Source of the DNA: DTBU01 sp964568845
GTDB taxonomy: Archaea > Thermoproteota > CALKCG01 > B24
Assembly (NCBI GenBank): GCA_964568845.1
Contig: CAZMSC010000004.1
Span: 22,544-86,543, forward strand
DNA length: 64,000 nt
Direction of reading: 5' to 3'
Part shown: one piece after another, positions 1 to 7,737 of the stretch
Layout: the number at the start of each line of letters is the position of its first letter
Numbering within the stretch: position 1 is the first letter of the stretch
Translations under genes and position numbers: made by a program
The notes under the pieces: model-generated
Databases searched by the model: none
The model's input: the letters and a program-made list of their open reading frames with translations, nothing else
Told to the model about the DNA's origin: nothing

Positions 1-2834
1 AAGAGGTCCTGGGCTAAAGTCATTGTCTCAGTAGCGCCTAGACCCATATAGGTTGAGGCATCTTTAAGCATAGAGTCTGTGGTGAAGGGGGGAGGGGGAT
101 TAACCTCGACAACTTCCGCTCTAAGGTCTGTAATTTCGGCTTGAACGTTCTTCAAATTCTCCATGTAATGTCTAAGCTCCTTTCTATGCATGCGATCTTC
201 AGATATTACGATTTTAAGACCGTTTTCAAGTTTTAACTCGAAAAACTCTCTTACGGAGCGCTTCGACTCGTGCATTCTACTTATAATCCATCCTAAGACT
301 GGAGTTTGCACTCTTCCAGCTGAAAGCCTTCTACTTCCAAAGACCTTCCAAAGCTTCTGACTCAACTCAAAACCTATCCACCTATCTTCAATCCGCCTAG
401 TTATTTGAGCTTCTACGAGGTTCAGATCTATCTCCCTAAGGTTTTTAAATGACTCTCGAAGCGCCCTTCTAGTAACTTCATGAAATTCAGCTCGTTTAAC
501 TTCACGTGTGAATGGTTTAATTGCTACACATAGATCCCAAGAGATCTTCTCCCCTTCAGCGTCAGCATCGGTTCCAAGTATTACTAGGTCTACTTCTTTG
601 GCCAAACTTCTCAAACTCTCTATTACAGATCTTTTATCGTGGATATTCTCTGAGCCGCATACTGGGCATTTGACAGAGCTGCTAACAAACGTATAACTGC
701 ATTTTAAACACCTCTTTATAGTCGAGTAGACTGGAACGTATAATCCATCGACGTCGAGAACACCATAGAGCCCAATATCCTCAATAGTCAAATCCATAAT
801 ATGTCCCCCTGTTGCCGCTATTGTTAAGATGTAATCTCCAGTATTGACTTCGAAAGCCGTTAGATTCCCTATACGCCTCTTACTCGGTCTACCGAAGAGC
901 CTAGCTATCGTTCTAGCCTTATTTGGAGACTCGACTATGAAGAGGGCTGCTTTCACTAGGTCTTTGAACTCGGCTCTGACTCTTCCATCCATGAGGTCTT
1001 TTATAGCTCTCCTATCCTCATCAACACCTTTTACAATATCGTCTAAGTTAGTTTCTGAAAGAGCACGCCAGTTTATATCTTCTATGAACCAGCGCGTTTC
1101 CCTCATCAGGCCGTTAAAAGCCTTACTATTGTCCACAAGAACGATTGACAGCCCTCTAGATATACCTCCAGCATACATCCTCGACGTTCTACCTGAAGCT
1201 TGAATATAGGCCACCGGATCGGGTACCACTAGGTAGAAAACGTCGCCCTCCCTCTCCAAGCCAATGTATGGGCTTTCCTCTAATGCTTTAAGCAATTCTT
1301 CTCTAGAAAGAACATCGCTTAGAAACTTCAAAGCTTCCTCTATTGCTATTCTAGCCCGCTCAGGTATCAGCGGCAGAGGCTCGTCTTTAGCTACCGCTTG
1401 AGCTATATTATCCTGTACATCTGCAGGCATTATACGGCTTACCACTCTAAGCTCATTTAGAAGCCTTAAGGCTTCTGCCTGCTCTCTCTCCGGAAGAAGC
1501 TCCATTATGTTGGCTAGTAAAATTATCGCCTTAGATATTCTAAACTTCTGTTTCACATCGAGGTCTATATGCATCTTAGGAACCCCTAGAAAGACTGCAT
1601 ACCTAACTCTGTACGGTAGATCTATGCCACGGACAAGGGGACTCCTATAAGAGGCAACACCTATTAAGACGTCGTAAACACCTTCTGAGAACTTTTCCAA
1701 AACCCTCTTTCTAACTCTGGTAAGGGCTTCTGCTTTAATATTCCGTTCAGTGAGGAAGTTTTTAAATTTATCAGCGTATTCTGCTCCAAGGTTCATGGGA
1801 ATGTATATTAAACCTCCCGGCCCCAGCTTCTCTATGAGCTTGTAAGCATCTTCTTCCAAGTTTTTAGATTCAATGTATAGGTCGGCGACGTTACGCCCGA
1901 CATCTATCCTAGAGGATATTTCAAAGCCGAGCAGCTCTCTAAATAGTAGAACGTGTCTAGTCCTTCTAGCTCTAATGGACGCTCCGGATACGACTAAAAC
2001 CCCAACCTTCTCCCTCTTAGCTTCAATCTCACCCATAAGTTTAGAAATCTCATCATAGAGCCTGTAAACTTCTGAGAAACTTCTTCTCCTAAGCTCTCTA
2101 CCCAGCTCTCTTCTAAGGTTTATGATCGTCAAAGCATTTTCTAAATCCTCATGACCGAAGCCAAGGAGAATTAAAACCTTATCGATGTTTCTAGAAGCCC
2201 TCAACAGCGAATCTACATCGTCTACAAATATGAAGTCAAACTTTATGTTCTCTAGGAGGTTAAACCTCATGTTTAGAAAATTTAAAGTTGTTACGAGAAT
2301 GTCGTAATCTCCATTCTTTATCCTTTCAAGCTGAGAATTAGCCTCTCTACGTGTTAGAAGGGAATGGTAGTAAGCTATTCTAACGTTTAAACCGGTTCTT
2401 TCAGAATACTTTAAAATCCTCTCAGAAACCTGCTTAGCTAAGAGGGCTGTAGGAATCAATATGTAGCTTTTCTTATTTCTTTCACATGCTAGAAATAAGG
2501 CCATTATAGATCCAAAAACAGTTTTCCCCATACCGGTTGGAGCTATAAGTGCAAAACTTTTACCTGAAAATATTCGCCTAGCCCAAACCCTCTGCGCAGC
2601 CCAAGGCTGGCTATCCGTAGCTTTTTCAAAAAAACTGGCGAATTTATCTAACTGCTTATTCATTGATATGAGTTCAATATAACTTCTACTAGGCTTAACG
2701 GGTAAAGTTTGCAGATTTGAATCGATTGTATGCTCAACTGGAAGGCATTGCCTACACAGTAAACCCGCAAATGCTCTATCATCATCGATATCGCCGTTAC
2801 AATTTGGACATAGATTTTTAAAAATCGCTCTCAT
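1..2834 (-). CDS. rgy: Reverse gyrase (3' part beyond window)
   Basis: ATP-dependent type IA topoisomerase that introduces positive supercoils; the family is a hallmark of hyperthermophiles. The frame is open from an ATG at 2834 to the window edge (about 944 residues, family usually 1100-1200). Visible in order: an N-terminal zinc finger (CPNC and CRQC, residues about 9-30), Walker A APTGMGKT near residue 105, motif II DDVD near 205, a TOPRIM domain starting FIVESPNKARTIAR near 635, a second zinc finger (CLKC/CPVC), the metal-binding GTDADAEGE near 756, and SAGRVQTP near 838. The catalytic tyrosine of domain III should lie just outside the window. No intein or frameshift was found: the codon phase at the edge matches that of the start. 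Next gene downstream on this strand is not visible. Confidence 0.97.
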   Translation of the reverse strand, partial: MRAIFKNLCPNCNGDIDDDRAFAGLLCRQCLPVEHTIDSNLQTLPVKPSRSYIELISMNKQLDKFASFFEKATDSQPWAAQRVWARRIFSGKSFALIAPTGMGKTVFGSIMALFLACERNKKSYILIPTALLAKQVSERILKYSERTGLNVRIAYYHSLLTRREANSQLERIKNGDYDILVTTLNFLNMRFNLLENIKFDFIFVDDVDSLLRASRNIDKVLILLGFGHEDLENALTIINLRRELGRELRRRSFSEVYRLYDEISKLMGEIEAKREKVGVLVVSGASIRARRTRHVLLFRELLGFEISSRIDVGRNVADLYIESKNLEEDAYKLIEKLGPGGLIYIPMNLGAEYADKFKNFLTERNIKAEALTRVRKRVLEKFSEGVYDVLIGVASYRSPLVRGIDLPYRVRYAVFLGVPKMHIDLDVKQKFRISKAIILLANIMELLPEREQAEALRLLNELRVVSRIMPADVQDNIAQAVAKDEPLPLIPERARIAIEEALKFLSDVLSREELLKALEESPYIGLEREGDVFYLVVPDPVAYIQASGRTSRMYAGGISRGLSIVLVDNSKAFNGLMRETRWFIEDINWRALSETNLDDIVKGVDEDRRAIKDLMDGRVRAEFKDLVKAALFIVESPNKARTIARLFGRPSKRRIGNLTAFEVNTGDYILTIAATGGHIMDLTIEDIGLYGVLDVDGLYVPVYSTIKRCLKCSYTFVSSSVKCPVCGSENIHDKRSVIESLRSLAKEVDLVILGTDADAEGEKISWDLCVAIKPFTREVKRAEFHEVTRRALRESFKNLREIDLNLVEAQITRRIEDRWIGFELSQKLWKVFGSRRLSAGRVQTPVLGWIISRMHESKRSVREFFELKLENGLKIVISEDRMHRKELRHYMENLKNVQAEITDLRAEVVEVNPPPPFTTDSMLKDASTYMGLGATETMTLAQDL

Positions 2835-2885
2835 TATTTCTAGAAGAATTTCACATATGTAGTCTCATAAAAGTTTACATTAAAA

Positions 2886-3689
2886 TTAGAACATAACCGT
2901 TATGAGACTTAGCCATAATGCTACAACCGCTATGATTGAAGATACCCATACGCTTCTGCTCCACTTAAAGACCTTAGCGCCATCCATTGGATCTAAAGGT
3001 ATTAGATTGAATAAAGCAAGGCTCAAATTTAAACTAGCCAATACGTAAAGCGATATGGCGGTTAAATCGTTGCTAGCGTAGAATTCAATTAGGAATACGT
3101 AAACTATTGCTTGAATTATATTGGTTAACGGCCCCGCGAAAGCTATCTTACCTACACCATCTTTACTAATGAATAGCCCTACAACCCTAACGGCACCAGG
3201 GGCTATGATTTTAATCGGAAAAATCACGGATAGAAGTGTTAACAGCAAACCTGGTATGCTTAGTCTAAACTCAGCCCAATATCCCATTTTCTGCGCTACA
3301 ATTTTATGAGCAAGTTCATGCGTCAAGAAGGAAGATACCATTCCAAGGACAGTTATGGTCAATAATCCAATGTTTAGTAGGAGGAATGGTATATTGTTGA
3401 TAAGCATGGAAAACCCTATGAGAGTGAAAACAGATAATCCAACAGCTAAATGTTTAAGCTCTTTAAGACTAGTCATTTGGAAAATGCTTCCAGCTTTAAA
3501 TCTAGCCATATCCACATGTGTTGTTGACCTCCTAGGAGCTGTTGGAGCTAATCTAGGGATATAAGCTCTAGACGTTAAATCACACCTATGGTTTTCCGGA
3601 AGCCTATGCTCGTAGCAGAATAACTTTCCACAGTATGAACATTTAAAAGGTATAGCGACTTCTATCCCACACTCCTGACACTTAACCAA
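2886..3689 (-). CDS. AN1 zinc finger fused to site-2 protease (M50)
   Basis: Intramembrane zinc metalloprotease. Residues 4-36 form a complete AN1-type zinc finger (C4, C7, C17, C20, C25, H28, H34, C36 with AN1 spacing), followed by a basic linker and about six hydrophobic segments. The HExxH motif is HELAH at 124-128 and the third zinc ligand region is NLIPLDPMDG at 228-237, both typical of the S2P family. The start is TTG at 3689; the strand-matched TATA-like stretch is near 3720-3735. It is 267 residues long. The AN1 finger probably recruits protein or ubiquitin-like partners in eukaryotes; its role here is unknown. Substrate cannot be inferred from neighbours. Confidence 0.9.
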   Translation of the reverse strand: MVKCQECGIEVAIPFKCSYCGKLFCYEHRLPENHRCDLTSRAYIPRLAPTAPRRSTTHVDMARFKAGSIFQMTSLKELKHLAVGLSVFTLIGFSMLINNIPFLLLNIGLLTITVLGMVSSFLTHELAHKIVAQKMGYWAEFRLSIPGLLLTLLSVIFPIKIIAPGAVRVVGLFISKDGVGKIAFAGPLTNIIQAIVYVFLIEFYASNDLTAISLYVLASLNLSLALFNLIPLDPMDGAKVFKWSRSVWVSSIIAVVALWLSLITVMF

Positions 3690-3816
3690 AGGTCAAGCCC
3701 CGACTTCAATAACGGAACATTATTATTAAAAACTTATCTGATTACAGTTTTTTCGAGTTGGGAAAAACCATTTAATATTAAGCTTATTTTACTGTAAAGC
3801 GTAGAGAAAACCTAGA

Positions 3817-4191
3817 ATGACTAATGAGGAGAAGTTCAGATACACGCAAAATATCGTGATCCGAACTGACATATTTATGAGTTGCGGTAAAATGTGTGCA
3901 CAAGTAGCCCATGCCGCCGTAACAGCTTGCGAAGAATCTAGGAAAAGCCATGAAAAGTGGCTTAGAGAGTGGCTTAAAGAAGGGCAGAGAAAAGTAGTTT
4001 TAAAAGCAAATTCTCTTGATGAGCTCATCAACTTGAAGAGGGAGGCAGATAGGTTGAATATACCGAATGCTTTAATTGAAGACAGGGGGTTAACAGAGCT
4101 ACCACCTGGGACAATAACATGTTTAGCCATAGGTCCTGCTCCTAAAGAGCTTGTAGACAAAATCACCAGAAGACTTAAATTAATAGACTGA
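3817..4191 (+). CDS. pth2: Peptidyl-tRNA hydrolase, Pth2 type
   Basis: Cleaves peptidyl-tRNA released prematurely from ribosomes, recycling the tRNA. The 124-residue length and the conserved blocks fit the archaeal/eukaryotic Pth2 family: an N-terminal strand VIRTDI, the GKMCAQVAHAAV helix, a central VVLKANSLDEL segment, and the C-terminal DRGLTELPPGTITCLAIGPAP block. ATG start; a TATA-like TTTAATATTAAG lies at about 3770-3781, placing transcription start roughly ten bases before the ATG. It is divergent from the S2P gene. Confidence 0.95.
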   Translation: MTNEEKFRYTQNIVIRTDIFMSCGKMCAQVAHAAVTACEESRKSHEKWLREWLKEGQRKVVLKANSLDELINLKREADRLNIPNALIEDRGLTELPPGTITCLAIGPAPKELVDKITRRLKLID

Positions 4192-4438
4192 TATCTTGAA
4201 ATTGGAACCTCGGCTTTCTCTTTAACGATGGGACCTGAATTTATACGATAGTTGAGCCTTCCATATATCAATTTGTTTATAATTTCATCGTAAGATTTTT
4301 CATCGATTCCATGTTTTCAACGTCGCATCAAATCTTCACATAATTACTGCGGTGTATTAATCTATGGTTGCGCAGAAAATCTACGTTTACTTTCATATCA
4401 TACTCTAAGTTACTAAAGTTAAAGTTCACTAATAAATG
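4192..4438. other. Convergent intergenic spacer
   Basis: About 250 bases between the ends of pth2 and the RACo gene. I see no RNA gene. On the minus strand a stretch near 4330-4200 reads as a plausible peptide (contains SYDEIINKLIYGRLNYRINS) in a frame that runs on, antisense, into pth2 without a canonical start; it may be a decayed gene end or chance. Confidence 0.4.
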
Positions 4439-6253
4439 TTAAGTTTTCATTGGAAAGTTTAAGTTTTCCAGGAAAATCTTGTTAAAGTCAGGTTTAATGT
4501 AGAATTCAATAAATTTTATACGTTTAGCCAAATCTTCAGCTTTAATTCTTTCTTCATATGATATCAGACACATTTTCGCGCCGATGCCAGCCGTATTGCC
4601 TACGCTTTTAATCCTACTTAGATCTACATTGGGGAGTAGACCTATTCTAACAGCGCTCCTAGGGCTTATGTAAGAACCGAATGACCCGGCTAAGTAAATG
4701 GTGGATAATTCTTCAACCCGAACCCCCGCATCCCGCATCAGTAAGGTTAAACCTGTAGCTATAGCTGATTTCGCTAATTGAATTTCTCTAACATCTCTCT
4801 GAGTTATAGTTATAGCATTTCCAGTACCGCTTTCTTTGGAATCCACCACTATGAATTCGTAATCTTTACCGGAGTTTATAAAGAGGTTTGGAGATTTTGA
4901 AACGTTGAATCTACCGTTTCTATTTAGAAGACCAGTATCTAAAAGCGATGCTAAAGCATCTACAACACCTGAACCACATATCCCCATTGGTTTTACGCCA
5001 CCTATCACCTCATACTTCACGGTTTCAGAATCTATGTAGATTGTCTCTATGGCTCCTAGACCAGCTCTCATACCGTGTTTTATACGGGCTCCTTCGAAGG
5101 CAGGTCCTGAGGCGCAACTACATGCATAAAGGTCTTTACCGTTGTTTAGGATTATTTCTGTATTTGTCCCGATATCTATCACGGCGCTCGGCTCGTCGAA
5201 TTCGTAGATTCTAGTTGCAAGAGCATCCGCAATAGCATCTGCTCCTACAAACCCGGCTACAACGGGTGGGAGGAATAGATTTCCAGACTCATTTATGTTT
5301 AAACCTATTTCAGATGCTTTCAAGTTTATGGAGTTCCGTACGACTGGGGTGAAGGGGGCCAATCCAAGGGTTTTGGGAGGTATTCCAAGGAATATGTGAT
5401 GCATAGCCGTGTTTCCAACAGCCACAACTTCATATATATCTTGAGGAGGTATACTGACGGCTTTACAAAGCTCCTCTATCAGTTGGTTAACACCTCCAAC
5501 AGCGGCCTTCTGAAGTTCAACAGCTCTCCCATAGTCTGAAGCATAAGTTATTCGCGATATCACATCTTCTCCGAAACTTATCTGAGGATTTAACATGGAT
5601 TTGACAGCTTCTGTCTCACCAGTTTTCAAGTTTATGAGGTACGCAACTAATTTAGTGGTTCCAATGTCCACAGCAAGACCGTAGATCCTTTTAACTCCAT
5701 TAACGGGTAAAACGTCTAATATGCCGAAATCCCTATGATATATCACTCTTATATTCCATCCGCTTTCCCTTAAAACAGATGGAAGCTTTTTCAGAACCGC
5801 AAGCTGTGGAGCCGTGTATGATTCAACCTTTAATGCATCTAAAACTCTATCATAGTCCGATTTAAGATCTGATAGTGTCGGTTTTTTAACCTTAACTATG
5901 ACTTCTTTAACGGCCGGATTAACCAGTACTGGTGATTCTACACCTTCCACGGCGACTTTGTAAAAGCGGATAGTGTCCTCCGCTGGGATTTCTATTTCAG
6001 TGTCTTCTAGGACTTTCGCTTGACATGCCAGTCTAAAACCATTTGAAAGTTTTCCACCAAGTAGTTTGAGTTCTTGTTCAGATGGAGACGAAAGCTTTCC
6101 TTTAACCACTCTTATAACACATTTACCGCATATACCTAAACCGCCACATATACTTTGAAGCGCTATACCGTTTCTTCTAAGAGAGCCTAGAACTGTCTCA
6201 TCCGTTTCAGTCTGTATTCTCAGTCCGAGGGGTTGAACGATAAGCCTAGGCAA
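4439..6253 (-). CDS. Corrinoid-protein reductive activator (RACo/RamA family)
   Basis: Uses ATP and an iron-sulfur cluster to re-reduce inactive Co(II) corrinoid proteins of methyl-transfer systems. The N-terminal domain has plant-type 2Fe-2S ligands C36, C42, C45 and C77; after a linker comes an ASKHA ATPase beginning GLAVDIGTTK near residue 192 and continuing to a C-terminal AGSFG block. With the chosen start it is 604 residues. I chose TTG at 6253 because GGGAGGTG sits 5 bases upstream; an ATG further up (6274) would overlap the previous gene more. It overlaps the end of the deoxyhypusine synthase gene by 8 bases, so the two are probably cotranscribed. No corrinoid protein or methyltransferase is visible in this window, so the client is unknown. 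Confidence 0.9.
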   Translation of the reverse strand: MPRLIVQPLGLRIQTETDETVLGSLRRNGIALQSICGGLGICGKCVIRVVKGKLSSPSEQELKLLGGKLSNGFRLACQAKVLEDTEIEIPAEDTIRFYKVAVEGVESPVLVNPAVKEVIVKVKKPTLSDLKSDYDRVLDALKVESYTAPQLAVLKKLPSVLRESGWNIRVIYHRDFGILDVLPVNGVKRIYGLAVDIGTTKLVAYLINLKTGETEAVKSMLNPQISFGEDVISRITYASDYGRAVELQKAAVGGVNQLIEELCKAVSIPPQDIYEVVAVGNTAMHHIFLGIPPKTLGLAPFTPVVRNSINLKASEIGLNINESGNLFLPPVVAGFVGADAIADALATRIYEFDEPSAVIDIGTNTEIILNNGKDLYACSCASGPAFEGARIKHGMRAGLGAIETIYIDSETVKYEVIGGVKPMGICGSGVVDALASLLDTGLLNRNGRFNVSKSPNLFINSGKDYEFIVVDSKESGTGNAITITQRDVREIQLAKSAIATGLTLLMRDAGVRVEELSTIYLAGSFGSYISPRSAVRIGLLPNVDLSRIKSVGNTAGIGAKMCLISYEERIKAEDLAKRIKFIEFYIKPDFNKIFLENLNFPMKT

Positions 6254-7178
6254 TATTACACCTCCCATTTTCAATGAGGGCTACTGCTAAAATGGGTAAA
6301 GCTATTGTGAAATCACATGGAACAACAACTCTGTAAGACTCTGGTTTAACTTTACCCCAGCTTATAGCCTCATCTGGAGTTGCACCGGATAAACCTCCAT
6401 ACTCAGGTCTATCTGTAGTTATACTGACTACATATGTCAGAGGTTTTCCAGCTGTCATAATCGCCTGGTTAAGGTAATTTTTAGGAACCCCTCCACCGAG
6501 TATAAGCGCTCCGGTTTTTTCAGAATTCCATATTAAATCAAGCAATTCTATTTGATCTTGGAAAAGATCTACTTTAAAATTAGAGCCGCGGCTGTACATG
6601 CTGATGTGTAACCCGAGTATGCTGTCATTCAACGTTGGACAAAATATCGGTACGTTCATGTCGTTGCATGATTTGAGAATGGAGTTTTCGTCTGAAATAC
6701 TGCTACCTAAGGTGCTCAAAAATTCTCTACTACTCATAGTTTTTCTCGGAAGATTCTCTAGAATCTCCTTAAGCTTTTTCTCCAGTACCAGAAAACTCTC
6801 AGTCTTAATGTAGACGTCGTATATCCGGCTTAAACTCATCTTTTTAAGCTCCAAATCATCAATGTAAGCGCTTCCTTTAAAATGCCTCTCGCCAAACGCT
6901 TCAAGCAGATCGTGCGTCAAATTGGCACCTGTAGTAATTACAACGTCAAATAGCCTCGCTTTAATCATCGTAGATAGGGTAAACCTTAAACCTCCAGGAA
7001 CAGTTGCTCCGGCAACTGTCAGAAACTTTAAGCATCCGTAATCCTTTGACATCATATTGAGTATCTGATACGCTTCGTAAAGTCTTCTAGCTGTAAAGGA
7101 ACCGTTTCCAAACTCTTTCAAAAGCGTTGAAACAGCCATTTTCGGTTTAACTTTTATGTGCTCGATTGGATTTAACAT
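6246..7178 (-). CDS. dys: Deoxyhypusine synthase
   Basis: Transfers the aminobutyl group of spermidine to a lysine of aIF5A, the first step of hypusine formation. The family core is present: VAGATVPGGLR, DVVITTGANLTHDL, the catalytic-lysine motif GGGVPKN (lysine about residue 233) and the NAD-binding C-terminal region with YGGLSGATPDEAISWGK. I chose ATG at 7178 (310 residues); the open frame continues upstream but that stretch is covered by the divergent gene at 7255. A palindromic TATA-like GATAAATTTATC at 7209-7220 suits this start. Downstream it overlaps the RACo gene by 8 bases. Confidence 0.93.
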   Translation of the reverse strand: MLNPIEHIKVKPKMAVSTLLKEFGNGSFTARRLYEAYQILNMMSKDYGCLKFLTVAGATVPGGLRFTLSTMIKARLFDVVITTGANLTHDLLEAFGERHFKGSAYIDDLELKKMSLSRIYDVYIKTESFLVLEKKLKEILENLPRKTMSSREFLSTLGSSISDENSILKSCNDMNVPIFCPTLNDSILGLHISMYSRGSNFKVDLFQDQIELLDLIWNSEKTGALILGGGVPKNYLNQAIMTAGKPLTYVVSITTDRPEYGGLSGATPDEAISWGKVKPESYRVVVPCDFTIALPILAVALIENGRCNIA

Positions 7179-7208
7179 TCCATCTCTATTTAAGAGAAGA
7201 AGATAACG

Positions 7209-7220
7209 GATAAATTTATC
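7209..7220. promoter_or_regulatory. Palindromic, probably bidirectional TATA element
   Basis: GATAAATTTATC is self-complementary and lies 31 bases from the deoxyhypusine synthase ATG on one side and 35 from the TTG of the 78-residue protein on the other. One TBP site could serve both divergent genes, with predicted starts near 7189 (minus) and 7240 (plus). Confidence 0.5.
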
Positions 7221-7254
7221 TAAAAGAAGAACGCAATATGTATCGAGGACGCCG

Positions 7255-7491
7255 TTGAGTGGCGAGAAGTATAGGGTTGAAGTTAAATCTCTAAAAAAGT
7301 CTATGAAGGTTAACCCAAATCTTCTGGATAACGTGAAGGGGATCAGTCCAAAACTCTTAGGGAGGATGAAGAAGGAGGCTGTGGAATGCCCTGTGAAGAA
7401 AACCGCTATACCGTTCTTGGAGTGTTTCATATGTAGCAATTTCATTACAAGGGTGAAAGGGGTGGTTTACTGTAAAGGTGAACCGTTTTGA
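7255..7491 (+). CDS. Small conserved-looking cysteine-containing protein
   Basis: A 78-residue protein I do not recognise by name. It is basic at the N-terminus and ends with a cysteine-rich patch: CPVKK, then ECFICSNF and VYCKG, a spacing that could bind zinc or an Fe-S cluster. It begins with TTG at 7255, divergent from deoxyhypusine synthase, and its TGA overlaps the TTG of the next gene (TTGA), which is typical for translationally coupled genes in this window. The codon use and coupling argue that it is real. Confidence 0.65.
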   Translation: MSGEKYRVEVKSLKKSMKVNPNLLDNVKGISPKLLGRMKKEAVECPVKKTAIPFLECFICSNFITRVKGVVYCKGEPF

Positions 7492-7730
7492 AACTTGAAG
7501 CCAGACACATATTTTTAACTATAAACTTAACGCTTTTCACAATACTTCTCTACTATCTTTGGTTTATTGCCCTTCCATATTACACGTATACGTACTACTA
7601 TGAAGCTATTAGAAATACGATAATTCTAGTATCCATCCTACTTTTAGTAGCTATGTCGCTATCATCAATCCTCATACTGAGAATGGGTAAGGAGGAAGAA
7701 CAGGAAGAGATAGATATTGGGAAACATTAA
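7488..7730 (+). CDS. Small two-helix membrane protein
   Basis: An 80-residue protein with two hydrophobic segments (about residues 8-29 and 42-66) separated by a tyrosine-rich loop, and an acidic C-terminal tail rich in Glu. No family recognised. The TTG start overlaps the stop of the preceding 78-residue gene in a TTGA, so the two are likely translated together. It converges on the aldehyde oxidoreductase gene, whose stop lies 7 bases away. Confidence 0.6.
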   Translation: MKLEARHIFLTINLTLFTILLYYLWFIALPYYTYTYYYEAIRNTIILVSILLLVAMSLSSILILRMGKEEEQEEIDIGKH

Positions 7731-7737
7731 AAGTGAA

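Noticed and set aside
3789..4271. 160-codon minus-strand frame
   Set aside because: Mostly antisense to pth2. The part outside pth2 looks faintly coding but has no start and no recognised relatives, so only noted as spacer content.
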